Assembly (NCBI GenBank): GCA_019749945.1
Contig: JAIEPF010000021.1
Location: 1 to 64,000 of the forward strand
DNA length: 64,000 nt
Direction of reading: 5' to 3'
DNA from: Burkholderiales bacterium
GTDB taxonomy: Bacteria; Pseudomonadota; Gammaproteobacteria; Burkholderiales; SG8-41
In this document: positions 18,309 through 27,393 of the stretch, one piece after another
How the letters are laid out: every line of letters begins with the position of its first letter
How positions within the stretch are numbered: the stretch's first letter is position 1
Notes under the pieces: model-generated
The model's input: the letters and a program-made list of their open reading frames with translations, nothing else
Database searches by the model: none
What the model was told of the DNA's origin: nothing
Program-made: the position numbers and the translations under genes

Positions 18309-19481
18309 ATGAGCCAAAAGCATGATGCAGTCATCATCGGCGGCGGTCTGGTCGGCGCCAGCCTCGCGCTGGCGCTGCAGCGCGCCGGGCTGGATGTGGC
18401 GCTGATCGAGCCGACTCCGCCGCAGGCCCCTGCGGCTGCCGCGGACTGGGACAGTCGCATTTATGCGATCAGTCCCGGCAATGTCGCGTTTTTGCAAAAC
18501 CTCGACGTATGGCCGCGGCTGGATGCGCGGCGCGTGCAACGCGTCGAGGCGATGGCGATCAGCGGCGATGCGCCGGCGGGGCGGCTGGAATTCAGCGCCT
18601 ACGAGGCGGGCTTGCGCGAACTGGCATGGATCGTCGAAGGCAGCGCCTTGCTGCAGGCCTTGCATGCAGCGATTGCCGATGGCGGCCAGCTGCGCATGGT
18701 GTGTCCGGCGCAGGCGGCGTCGTTGCAGGTCAATGCTGATGCCGCGCAGGTCACACTGGCGGATGGGGCTTTGATAGCGGCGCAACTGGTGATCGGCACC
18801 GACGGCGGGGATTCCTGGGTGCGGCGTGCCGCCGGCATCAATGCGCGCGTCAGCGATTACCGCCAGCTGGGCGTTGTAGCCAACTTCGAGACTGAAAAAA
18901 GTCATGGCGGAAGCGCATTTCAGTGGTTTCGCGCCGACGGCGTGCTGGCGCTGCTGCCCTTGCCGGGCAAACGCGTGTCGATGGTGTGGTCGGCGCCGGA
19001 GGATCAGGCGCACAAACTGCTGGCGATGGATGCAGCGGCACTGGCGGACGCCGTGGCCGCGGCCAGCGGCGGCGTGGTCGGTGGCTTGCGGCTGCTGACG
19101 CCGGCAGCGGGTTTTCCCTTGCGCCTGGCGCATGTCGACAACCTCGTCGCGCCGCGGATCGCGCTGGCCGGTGATGCTGCGCACCATGTGCACCCGCTGG
19201 CGGGGCAGGGCGTGAACCTCGGTTTCCGCGATGTGCGCGAACTGGTGACGGTGCTGGCCGGCCGCGCGCCGCTGCAGGATTGCGGGGATTTGTCATTGTT
19301 GCGCCGTTATGCGCGGGCGCGGCGCGAGGATATTGTTACCATGGAGATCGGTACGGATGGTTTGCAGAAACTTTTTGCCGCACAGTCGGTCTGGCTTTCC
19401 GGGGCGCGCAATTCCGGCATGGCTGTCGTGAACCGGCTGCCGTTCCTGAAAAACCTGCTGATCCGGCAGGCCGCGGCTTAG
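18309..19481 (+). CDS. UbiH/UbiF/Coq6-family FAD-dependent ubiquinone hydroxylase
   Basis: A 390-residue class A flavin monooxygenase. The N-terminal Rossmann motif is AVIIGGGLVGASLALALQRA and the C-terminal FAD-ribityl motif is GDAAHHVHPLAGQGVNLGF, diagnostic of the UbiH/Coq6 family. It probably hydroxylates the quinone ring in ubiquinone synthesis. Which position is not decidable: many betaproteobacteria use UbiM, UbiL or UbiH of differing specificity. The Coq7-type hydroxylase at 35354 is another enzyme of the pathway. Confidence 0.9.
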   Translation: MSQKHDAVIIGGGLVGASLALALQRAGLDVALIEPTPPQAPAAAADWDSRIYAISPGNVAFLQNLDVWPRLDARRVQRVEAMAISGDAPAGRLEFSAYEAGLRELAWIVEGSALLQALHAAIADGGQLRMVCPAQAASLQVNADAAQVTLADGALIAAQLVIGTDGGDSWVRRAAGINARVSDYRQLGVVANFETEKSHGGSAFQWFRADGVLALLPLPGKRVSMVWSAPEDQAHKLLAMDAAALADAVAAASGGVVGGLRLLTPAAGFPLRLAHVDNLVAPRIALAGDAAHHVHPLAGQGVNLGFRDVRELVTVLAGRAPLQDCGDLSLLRRYARARREDIVTMEIGTDGLQKLFAAQSVWLSGARNSGMAVVNRLPFLKNLLIRQAAA

Positions 19482-19549
19482 TGGGCTGGGTGACTGAAGC
19501 AACCGTTGTGTTGATCCATTAGATGGGCCGTCTGCCCAGGGAATCCCGA

Positions 19550-20260
19550 ATGTTCAAGCGAATTGCCGTAGTTTTGTGCGCTGTACTGCTGATGACCCTG
19601 CCGGCACGGGCCGACGAGACCAGTGTGCGCAAGGCTTTCGAAGCGAAATTTCCAGCGATGAAAGTCGAATCCGTCACCCGCATGCCGTTTACCGGCCTGT
19701 ACGAAATCGTGTTTGACGGGCAGGTGGTCTATACCGATGAAAAACTCAGCTATCTGATGAACGGCAATCTGTTTGACCTGCGTGATGCCAAGGAACGCAA
19801 CCTGACCCGGGAGCGGCGCGACCAGATCGCCTCGGGCGCGCTGGTCAAGGCCCAGCCGAATGCGATCAAACGCGTCAAGGGCAGCGGTAAACGCGTGATC
19901 TACACGTTTGAGGATCCCAACTGCGGGTATTGCAAGGAACTGCAGAAAGAAATCGGCAAGATGAAAGACATCACCGTCTACACTTTTCTGTTGCCGATCC
20001 TGTCGCCTGACTCCACGGAAAAATCGAAAGCGGTGTGGTGTGCCAAGGATCGCGCGAAGGCCTGGGATGATCTGATGAACAAGGCAGCCTTGCCGGCGAA
20101 CGCGGTGAAAACCTGCGCCACCCCGCTGGAGGAAAACCAGTTGCTGGCGCAGCGTTTCGGCGTGCGCGGCACGCCGGCGGTTTATCTCGCCAACGGCCAG
20201 CAGGTCGGCGGTTACCTGCCGGCCGACAAACTGGAGCAGGCGCTCGCCACGGTGCCTTAA
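19550..20260 (+). CDS. dsbC: Thiol:disulfide interchange protein DsbC (periplasmic isomerase)
   Basis: A 236-residue protein with signal peptide (MFKRIAVVLCAVLLMTLPAR, then ADE), an N-terminal dimerisation domain and a C-terminal thioredoxin fold. The active site is CGYC (TFEDPNCGYCKELQ), as in E. coli DsbC. A second Cys pair (VWCAKDRA and VKTCATPL) is the structural disulfide of the family. The cis-Pro loop reads GVRGTPAVYLANG. The start at 19550 is set by the signal peptide. Confidence 0.95.
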   Translation: MFKRIAVVLCAVLLMTLPARADETSVRKAFEAKFPAMKVESVTRMPFTGLYEIVFDGQVVYTDEKLSYLMNGNLFDLRDAKERNLTRERRDQIASGALVKAQPNAIKRVKGSGKRVIYTFEDPNCGYCKELQKEIGKMKDITVYTFLLPILSPDSTEKSKAVWCAKDRAKAWDDLMNKAALPANAVKTCATPLEENQLLAQRFGVRGTPAVYLANGQQVGGYLPADKLEQALATVP

Positions 20261-20286
20261 CCGCGCGCAGCCCCGGCTTATTACCC

Positions 20287-20853
20287 ATGGCGACCGCTCA
20301 TCCTTGCGCAGCCTTGCCGGGGCGCCGGATGTGGCTTGCATTGGGCTTATCCCTGTCGGTGCATTTTCTGATATTCGGCAACTGGGGCGGTTCCGGCGCG
20401 GCGCGCACCGCGCAGACGGTGCTGGCGCCGGTGCAGGCCCGGCTGGAACTGGTGCCGATGGCGACCGATGCCCCTGCTGCTGCACCACAGACCGCGGCGC
20501 CGTCACGCCACGCGTCACCGCCTGTCGCGCCCGCCAAGGCCTTGTCGGCCGACGCTGCGGGCGGCGGGCCGGACTTGCGGTTTTATCCGGCGCGCGAACT
20601 GGACCGGTATCCCGCGCCCTTGTCGGCATTGAGCCTGGACAGCGGGGACGGGCCGGCGGGCGGCGTTCGGCTCTGGGTCAGCATCGATCAGACGGGGCTG
20701 GTCGTCGAAGCAGCGGTGATCGATGCCGAACTCCCTCGCGAGCTTGAGCGGATGGCGCGGGAGCGCGTGCTGGCGACACGGTTTGTGCCGGCCTGGCGCG
20801 ACGGGCGTCCGGTGAAAAGCCGGTTATTGATGGTATTGCACCGGGGCGCCTGA
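20287..20853 (+). CDS. TonB-like energy-transducer family protein
   Basis: A 188-residue protein with an N-terminal anchor in TonB style (LALGLSLSVHFLIFGNW, containing the SVHxxxF pattern). An Ala/Pro-rich periplasmic linker and a C-terminal TonB-like domain follow (GGVRLWVSIDQTGLVVEAAV, then VLATRFVPAWRDGRPVKSRL). It is short and no exbB/exbD is adjacent, so coupling to outer-membrane receptors is uncertain. Confidence 0.75.
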   Translation: MATAHPCAALPGRRMWLALGLSLSVHFLIFGNWGGSGAARTAQTVLAPVQARLELVPMATDAPAAAPQTAAPSRHASPPVAPAKALSADAAGGGPDLRFYPARELDRYPAPLSALSLDSGDGPAGGVRLWVSIDQTGLVVEAAVIDAELPRELERMARERVLATRFVPAWRDGRPVKSRLLMVLHRGA

Positions 20854-21062
20854 ACCCGCGCCAGGCGGCACGGCGTGATGATTGCCCGGGTTGTGGAACC
20901 GTGACTTGCCTGCGCGGGCTTTAGAGTAAAATTACCGGTCCAATCACCGCGAAAGAGCAGCATGAAGTCCCTGCCCGGATACCCGAACTCTGCTGCCGAT
21001 GCTGTGGCTCTTTCCGCGCGCCGTCATGGCGCTGCGGCCCGGAAATAAGTCGGGAGACGGCG

Positions 21063-21830
21063 ATGCGCCTGCGCGTACTGGGCTGCTCCGGCAGCATTGG
21101 CGGCCAGCAGCACCGGACCACCTCATTCCTCGTTGATCAGGACATCCTGATTGACGCCGGCACCGGGGTGGGGGAACTGTCGCTGGCCGAACTGACGCTG
21201 ATCGATCATATCTTCATCACCCATTCGCACCTCGACCACGTCGATTCCATCGCTTTTTTCCTCGATTCGGTCGGCGCATTGCGTCCCAAACCGGTCACTG
21301 TTTATGCGACGGGGCCGACCATCGAGATCCTGAAAAAAAACCTGTTCAACTGGGATATCTGGCCCGACTTCACGGTGATTCCGACGCCCGAAGAGCCTTT
21401 CATGCGTTACCAGGAAATCGCCGTGGGCAGTGTCATCGAATTGAGCGGCCGGAAAATCACCGCGTTGCCGGCAATCCATACCGTGCCGGCGGTGGGTTAC
21501 CTGCTCGACAGCGGCAAAAGCAGCCTGGTGTTCAGCGGGGATACCGGCCCCAACGATGGCCTGTGGGAAATCGTCAATCGCACCGATAACCTGAAATACC
21601 TGATCATCGAGACGGCTTTTTCGGACAAGGATCGCAGGCTGGCTGAACTGGCCAAACATCTTTGCCCGTCCATGCTGGGCGAGGAACTGGCCAAGCTGGA
21701 GCGGCAGGCGGAGGTTTACATTACCCACCTGAAGCCCAGCGAAATCGAGCTGACGATGCAGGAAATCGAGGAGCTTTCGGCAAAAACACCGCCGCGGCTG
21801 CTGCAGAACAACCACGTATTCGAATTTTGA
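21063..21830 (+). CDS. MBL-fold class-II-like cyclic nucleotide phosphodiesterase
   Basis: A 255-residue metallo-beta-lactamase-fold hydrolase. The metal motif is THSHLDHVDS, with later ligands in IHTVPAVGY, FSGDTGPND and a C-terminal ITHLKPSE. This arrangement, including the late THLKPSEI-type block, is that of class II 3',5'-cyclic nucleotide phosphodiesterases. The neighbouring adenylate cyclase three genes downstream supports cAMP as substrate. Other MBL hydrolases cannot be excluded. Confidence 0.8.
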   Translation: MRLRVLGCSGSIGGQQHRTTSFLVDQDILIDAGTGVGELSLAELTLIDHIFITHSHLDHVDSIAFFLDSVGALRPKPVTVYATGPTIEILKKNLFNWDIWPDFTVIPTPEEPFMRYQEIAVGSVIELSGRKITALPAIHTVPAVGYLLDSGKSSLVFSGDTGPNDGLWEIVNRTDNLKYLIIETAFSDKDRRLAELAKHLCPSMLGEELAKLERQAEVYITHLKPSEIELTMQEIEELSAKTPPRLLQNNHVFEF

Positions 21831-21931
21831 TCCGGCGGCAGCGCACTTGCGCACGCTGTCGGCAGGACGGAGAATTCTCCGGGATTGCCAGGGGATGCCG
21901 GTTGGCTGCTGTGAACTGATGCCATAAAAAA

Positions 21932-23182
21932 ATGAAAAAAGAAGTTCCCGTAGAAAAACTCGAATTCGGCGTTTTTATTTCCGAACTCGACCGCCCGTGG
22001 ACGGAAACCCCGTTCATGTACCAGGGGTTCGTGCTCAATAACGAGAAGCAGCTCGAAGCCCTGAAAAAGTATTGCAAGAAAGTCGTCATCGATCTCGACA
22101 AGGGGCCGGATCTTCCCGACCGCAGCGAGCTGCTGACCAGCCGTACCGGGGAGGGTGCGCGGCCCAGGGTGGCGGAGCCGCTCGGCCCCAGCGTACTGAC
22201 AACGATCAAGCACAAGGTCGCCTACAAGGAAAAAGCGACTGTCGATGAAGAGTTGCCGGTGGCGCGTAATGTCCAGCGCAAAACCGAAGTGGTGTTGAGA
22301 GACATCATGGGCACGGTGCAGGCGGGCAAGGCGCTGGATGCGCCGCGGGTGCAGGAGGCCGTGACCAGCATGACCGACAGCGTCGTGCGCAATCCCGATG
22401 CGATGATGCTGCTGGCCAAGCTGAAGGCCAAGGGCGGGCATACCCTCGACCGCGCGTTTGGCGTATCCATCTACATGCTGACTTTCGGCCGTTTTCTGCA
22501 GCTGCCGCGCGAGCAGCTCGATCTCCTCGGCATGCTCGGCCTGCTGCAGGATGTCGGCATGACCGCAGTACCCGAGGAAGTGGTGGCGAAAAAAGAGCCG
22601 CTGTCCAAGGTCGAGCTGATGGTCTGCCGCAGCCATGTTGCCCATTCGGTATCGATCATCAAGGAGACGCCCGGCCTGCCGCCCGAATTGCCGGGGCTCG
22701 CGGAGTTGCATCACGAACGTTACGATGGCAGCGGTTATCCCAAGGGCTTGAAGGCCGACCAGATCGGCCTGTTTGGATCGATTGCCGGACTGGTCGACTG
22801 CTTCGATGCGATGACGCACCCGCGGCCGTATGCCGAGGTCTACTCGCCGTCCAACGCGCTGAATCACCTCTACAACACGCGCAACGTCCAGTTCGACGGT
22901 CCGCTGGTCGAGCAGTTCGTGCAGTGCATCGGGATTTTTCCGGTCGGCGCGCTGGTGGAACTCAATTCCGGCGAAGTGGGCATCGTGATTGCGCAGAATC
23001 TGGTGCGGCGTCTGCTGCCGAAGGTGATGGTGGTGCTGGATGCCAAGGGGGTGCCGCTGCATCCGCAACTGATCCTCGATCTCGCCAGCGAACCCAAGGC
23101 AGCACCGGGCGTCCCGTATCGCATCAAACGCACGCTGGAGCAGGGCAGTGTCCCCATCGATCCCTCCGAATTCTTCCTCTGA
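21932..23182 (+). CDS. DUF3391 plus degenerate HD-GYP domain protein
   Basis: A 416-residue protein. Residues 5-55 match the DUF3391 domain that often precedes HD-GYP (VPVEKLEFGVFISELDRPW). Residues about 165-330 form an HD-GYP domain. HHERYDGSGYPKGL (260-273) is kept, but the HDxGK catalytic motif reads QDVGM (206-210) and the upstream His is lost (DRAFGVSIY). c-di-GMP hydrolysis is therefore unlikely. A binding or scaffold role is inferred. It overlaps the next gene by 35 bases. Confidence 0.87.
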   Translation: MKKEVPVEKLEFGVFISELDRPWTETPFMYQGFVLNNEKQLEALKKYCKKVVIDLDKGPDLPDRSELLTSRTGEGARPRVAEPLGPSVLTTIKHKVAYKEKATVDEELPVARNVQRKTEVVLRDIMGTVQAGKALDAPRVQEAVTSMTDSVVRNPDAMMLLAKLKAKGGHTLDRAFGVSIYMLTFGRFLQLPREQLDLLGMLGLLQDVGMTAVPEEVVAKKEPLSKVELMVCRSHVAHSVSIIKETPGLPPELPGLAELHHERYDGSGYPKGLKADQIGLFGSIAGLVDCFDAMTHPRPYAEVYSPSNALNHLYNTRNVQFDGPLVEQFVQCIGIFPVGALVELNSGEVGIVIAQNLVRRLLPKVMVVLDAKGVPLHPQLILDLASEPKAAPGVPYRIKRTLEQGSVPIDPSEFFL

Positions 23183-24944
23183 CCCCGGCGAGGCGGCGGA
23201 ATCCGCCGCCGGGCAGTCCGGAGTCAGCCTCGGCGCGCTGGTGGCGCGTCTTGCCGAGGAATTCAGCGCCGGCGCCGATACCATGATCCGGGTGGCGACG
23301 GTGTTTCGCGATGTCAGCGAACGCGCCCCGGATCTGTTTGTGCCTGCGGCCGGCACGCTGGCGACGGCGTTCGCCGCCCAGGCGGCTGCCGGCGGCAAGG
23401 ATGCCGGCATCATTCATGCCGCGCTGGGCGAGTGGGCGTTGGATGCCGAAAACGAACCGCTGGAGCGTATACGGCGCGACTGCCAGCGTTTCCAGGATGC
23501 CATGACGCGCGGCGCATTGCGCCTCTATGCCGCCGATCCCGGGCAGTGCACGGAAAACCTGCTCGCACTGCAGCGCTTCAATTTCCTGCAACTTGCCCTG
23601 CTTGCTTCACTGGCCACACGCAGCCAGGAAGAAGGCGGTGTGGTGCGCACGCTGCCGACGCCGGAGTACGCGGCGTTCATGGAAATTTTCCGCACTACGA
23701 TTGAAAGCCATCGCCAGGAGGGCAAACAACTCGGGCTGCTGCTGCTGCAGGTCGGCAAGGTGGAGCAGATCGACCGTCAGCTCGGTTTGCAGAAAGGGGA
23801 AGCGTTCATGTTGCGCGTGACGCGGCGCATGCGTGAAGGCGTACTGCGCAAGCAGGATCAGCTGGGGCGCGTCAGCCGCGACCAGTTTGCCTGCCTGCTG
23901 CCGCGGATTGCCGGTACAGGCGTGGCGATACTGGCGGCGAACAAGGTTCTGGGCGCACTGGAGGCGCCGATTCCGATCGGCGACCGCACATTTGATACGG
24001 ATTTGGTCATCGGTATCGTGGTGTATCCGGATCATGGCGCGGACCCGCAGACACTGGTGCGCAATGCAAAACTCGCTGCGCGCGCGGCGCGCGGTGGTGC
24101 TGAACGCACCGCTGTTTATGATCCGGCGCATGGCGAAAGTGAAGAACGCCAGATGCGTTTCGAGACGCGGCTGCGCCACGCGCTGGAACAGAACACGCTG
24201 GGGCTGGCTTTTGAACCCCAGCTTGATGCGCAGTCGGGCCGCATCGGCGGACTGGGTTGCGTGCTGCGCTGGGTCGATGCCGAACTCGGCGAGGTGACGG
24301 AAGCGCAGGCGCTCGAAACCGCCGAAAGCGCCGGGCTGGTGCGCGAAGTGACCTGGTGGATATTCAACAATGCCTTGCGCCAGAGTGCTGAATTTGCGCG
24401 CACCGGGCTGCAGTGCAAACTCGGGCTGAAGGTTTCGGCAAGCGGCCTGCTGCAACCGGATTTCCCGGAGTTTGTCGACCGTGCATTGCGCACCTGGGGT
24501 GTGCCGCCGGGGCGGGTGGTGATCGGCGTGCATGAAACGGCGATTGCCGGAGGTCTGGACCAGGTCAAGGATGTGTTTGCGCGTCTGAAGCGGCTCGGGC
24601 TGCGACTCGGCATCGACGGCTTCGCCACCGGGGCATCGTCGCTGAGCAATCTGGCGCAACTGCCGTTTGACGAGTTGAAACTGCATGCCTCGTTTGTGCA
24701 TGACATGCAGCGCCTGGCGCTGCACGGAAAAATCGTCCGCTCGCTGGTGCGTCTGGCGCGCGATCTTGGATTGCAGGTCACGGCGGAGGGCGTCTGCGAC
24801 GGCGAAACGGTGCTGGCGCTGCTGGCACTGGGCTGCGAACGGGTGCAGGGTCCGCATGTCAGCCAGCCGCTGACCGCCGAGGAAATACTGGTGTTCGAAA
24901 AAAGCGGCGCGGGACTGGCCAAACTCCGGCTCTCGGATCTATAG
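23148..24944 (+). CDS. Degenerate GGDEF-EAL domain protein
   Basis: A 598-residue protein: helical N-terminus (1-160), GGDEF domain (about 175-320) and EAL domain (about 330-585). The GGDEF signature reads SRDQF (243-247), and the EAL signature reads GCV (370-372) in GGLGCVLRWVD. DDFGTG reads DGFATG (490-495), and AEGVE reads AEGVCD. Both catalytic centres lack essential acidic residues. Synthesis or breakdown of c-di-GMP is thus not expected. GTG start 23148 follows GGAG within the preceding gene, suggesting translational coupling. Confidence 0.9.
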   Translation: MSPSIPPNSSSDPGEAAESAAGQSGVSLGALVARLAEEFSAGADTMIRVATVFRDVSERAPDLFVPAAGTLATAFAAQAAAGGKDAGIIHAALGEWALDAENEPLERIRRDCQRFQDAMTRGALRLYAADPGQCTENLLALQRFNFLQLALLASLATRSQEEGGVVRTLPTPEYAAFMEIFRTTIESHRQEGKQLGLLLLQVGKVEQIDRQLGLQKGEAFMLRVTRRMREGVLRKQDQLGRVSRDQFACLLPRIAGTGVAILAANKVLGALEAPIPIGDRTFDTDLVIGIVVYPDHGADPQTLVRNAKLAARAARGGAERTAVYDPAHGESEERQMRFETRLRHALEQNTLGLAFEPQLDAQSGRIGGLGCVLRWVDAELGEVTEAQALETAESAGLVREVTWWIFNNALRQSAEFARTGLQCKLGLKVSASGLLQPDFPEFVDRALRTWGVPPGRVVIGVHETAIAGGLDQVKDVFARLKRLGLRLGIDGFATGASSLSNLAQLPFDELKLHASFVHDMQRLALHGKIVRSLVRLARDLGLQVTAEGVCDGETVLALLALGCERVQGPHVSQPLTAEEILVFEKSGAGLAKLRLSDL

Positions 24945-24967
24945 CCGAACCCGGAGACGCGGCGGAC

Positions 24968-27325
24968 ATGAAAATCGATTTCGAAATCATCCGCGGCATC
25001 CTCGAGCGGCGCCTGCAGCAGTCGGACATCGAGCGCCTGCTCGGCGGGCTGTCGGATTCCGAAAAAACCCAGCTGCTGATCCGCATCACCGAACTCGTGC
25101 GCCGCACCACGGCGCTGGTCGATGTCGCCAACCGCGTGTCAGACACCCTGTCGCTGGACGTGCTGTTCCCGCGGCTGATGGAGGTGGTGACCGAAACCCT
25201 CAACGTCGAACGCAGCTCGCTGTTTCTCTACGACGCGGAGACCAAGGAGCTGTTTTCCCGCGTGATGCAGGGCAATGCCATGGGCGAGGTGCGTTTTCCC
25301 GCCGATCGCGGCATCGCAGGTTCGGTGTTCAGCTCCGGCCGCGGCGAGATCATTCCCGACGCCTATGCCGATCCGCGTTTCAACCGCAAGGTCGATACCG
25401 ATACCGGTTATCACACCCGCAACATCCTGTGCGTGCCCATCCGCAACAAAAAACAGGTGGTGATCGGCGTGACTCAGGCGCTCAACAAGCGCGAGGGTGA
25501 ATTTGACGCCGAAGACCAGCATTCACTGGAGGCGCTGTCGTCGCAGGCCGCCGCCGCGCTGGAAAATGCGCGGATGTTCGAGAAGGTCGAGCGCTCGCAG
25601 CGGGAAGAGGCCCTGCTGCTCGACGTGGTGAGCTCGATCACCTCGGAGATACTGCTCGATCCCCTGCTCGAGAAAATTCTCGCCGCGGCGACCCAGCTGC
25701 TGGGTGCCGATCGCGGTTCGCTGTTTCTCTACGATTCGGCGAGCAATGAATTGTGGTCACGCGTCGCGGGCGGAGAGGCGTCGCGCCAGATCCGCTTTCC
25801 GGCCAGCGCCGGCATCGCCGGCGAATGTTTCACCAGGGGGGTGCGCATCAATATCGATGATGCCTACAGCGACACCCGCTTCAACCCGGATGTGGACAAG
25901 GGCACGGGTTATCGCACGCGCAACATCCTGTGCATGCCGATCACCACCAAGGGCGGCAACAAGGTCGGCGTGATGGAAATCCTCAACAAGAAGGAGGGCT
26001 CCTTTACCGCCAATGACCAGCGCCGCCTTGCCGCCTTGTGCGCCCAGGCGGCGGTGTCCATCGAAAACGCGCAGCTGTTCGAGGATGTCAGCAATGCGCG
26101 GAACTACAACGAAAGCATCCTGCGCAGCATGAGCAACGGCGTGCTGACGCTGGACAAGGCCAATGTCATCAGCAAGGTCAACCAGTCCGCGCTGCGCATC
26201 CTGGGGCGCGCCGAGCCGGAGATGCTCAACCGCAGGGTCGGCGACGTGTTTGGCGGCGCCAACAGCTGGGTGACCAACAGCCTGGACAAGGTGCTGCGCA
26301 CCGGCAGGATCGACAACACCGTGGATTCGGACCTTGTGCTGGACGGGCGCCGCGCGGTGTCGGTGAACATGACCGCGGTGCCGCTGCAGGACCAGCGCGA
26401 CGAACAGCTCAGCTCGATGCTGATCATGGAGGACATCACCCGCGAAAAACGACTGCGCAACACGATGTCGCGCTACATGAGCAAGGCAGTGATGGACGAA
26501 CTGCTGGCGGGCGGCGACGCCGTGCTCGGCGGCACCAACCGCGAGGTGAGCGTTCTCTTTTCGGACATTCGCGGTTTCACCAGCATGTCGGAGCGGCTGG
26601 GCGCGCGGGAGACCGTGGCCATGCTCAACGATTATTTCACCGACATGGTCGACATCGTATTTGCCCACAACGGCATTCTCGACAAATACATCGGCGACAT
26701 GATCATGGCGGTGTTCGGCTCGGTGCGTGCGACGCAGGGCGATGCGGAAAACGCCGTGACCGTGGGCAGCAAAATGATGGTCGCGCTGCAGGAACTGAAC
26801 CGGCGCCGCGCCCCCGCCGGGCATGAAGCGATCCGCGTCGGCATCGGCATCAGCACCGGTGATGTGGTCGCCGGCAGCATCGGGTCACCGAAGCGGCTGG
26901 AGTACACGGTGATCGGCGACCGTGTCAATTTCGCCGAGCGCCTGCAGAACGCCAACAAGTATTACGGCACCAGCGTGCTGATCTGCGAATCGACGGCGGC
27001 GCGGCTGCCCAAACCGTTGCGGATACGCGAACTGGATCTGATCCGCGCGCGCGGCATGCAGAAACCGGTGGCTATCTGCGAGGTGCTGGAATACCACACG
27101 GCAGAGAGTTTTCCGCATCTCGATGAAGTCATTTTCGCTTTCGCCGAAGCGGTGGCGCATTACCGCAACCGGTCCTGGGAGCGCGCAGCCCTGCTGTTCG
27201 CGGATATCCTCAAGGCCCATCCCGGCGACCGGCCGTCGCAGCTGTATCTTGAACGCTGCGAGATTTACCGCAACAATCCGCCGCCCGAGCATTGGGACGG
27301 GGTGTGGAGTCTGCAGGCGCAGTGA
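24968..27325 (+). CDS. Class III adenylate cyclase with two GAF domains and a PAS domain
   Basis: A 785-residue soluble protein. GAF1 is about 45-200, GAF2 about 215-370, PAS about 380-490 and the cyclase domain about 520-705, followed by a TPR-like tail. The cyclase is complete: metal Asp533 (FSDIRGF) and Asp577 (DKYIGD), adenine-type Lys573 and Thr647 (EYTVIGD), Asn654 and Arg658 (VNFAER). Both GAFs end in NKxnF-like motifs (NKREGEFDAED, NKKEGSFTAND), known from cyclic-nucleotide-binding GAFs. The architecture recalls cyanobacterial CyaB1, where cAMP binding gives positive feedback. Confidence 0.93.
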   Translation: MKIDFEIIRGILERRLQQSDIERLLGGLSDSEKTQLLIRITELVRRTTALVDVANRVSDTLSLDVLFPRLMEVVTETLNVERSSLFLYDAETKELFSRVMQGNAMGEVRFPADRGIAGSVFSSGRGEIIPDAYADPRFNRKVDTDTGYHTRNILCVPIRNKKQVVIGVTQALNKREGEFDAEDQHSLEALSSQAAAALENARMFEKVERSQREEALLLDVVSSITSEILLDPLLEKILAAATQLLGADRGSLFLYDSASNELWSRVAGGEASRQIRFPASAGIAGECFTRGVRINIDDAYSDTRFNPDVDKGTGYRTRNILCMPITTKGGNKVGVMEILNKKEGSFTANDQRRLAALCAQAAVSIENAQLFEDVSNARNYNESILRSMSNGVLTLDKANVISKVNQSALRILGRAEPEMLNRRVGDVFGGANSWVTNSLDKVLRTGRIDNTVDSDLVLDGRRAVSVNMTAVPLQDQRDEQLSSMLIMEDITREKRLRNTMSRYMSKAVMDELLAGGDAVLGGTNREVSVLFSDIRGFTSMSERLGARETVAMLNDYFTDMVDIVFAHNGILDKYIGDMIMAVFGSVRATQGDAENAVTVGSKMMVALQELNRRRAPAGHEAIRVGIGISTGDVVAGSIGSPKRLEYTVIGDRVNFAERLQNANKYYGTSVLICESTAARLPKPLRIRELDLIRARGMQKPVAICEVLEYHTAESFPHLDEVIFAFAEAVAHYRNRSWERAALLFADILKAHPGDRPSQLYLERCEIYRNNPPPEHWDGVWSLQAQ

Positions 27326-27330
27326 ACTAT

Positions 27331-27360
27331 AATAATATCAATAAAATCAATATCTTATAA
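27331..27360 (+). repeat. A/T-rich dispersed element, copy 3 (IHF-like core 27345-27357)
   Basis: The plus strand reads ATATCAATAAAATCAATATC followed by TTATAAG. AATCAATATCTTA matches the IHF consensus WATCAANNNNTTR exactly. It begins 6 bases after the adenylate cyclase stop, between convergent genes. Confidence 0.7.
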
Positions 27361-27393
27361 GTAAGCGCAGGCTTACTTAACAGACTTGTTTAC

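Noticed and set aside
20962..21048. 28-codon frame starting MKSLPGYPNS before the phosphodiesterase gene
   Set aside because: Weak ribosome site, no recognisable feature and Ala/Arg-rich end; could be leader sequence.
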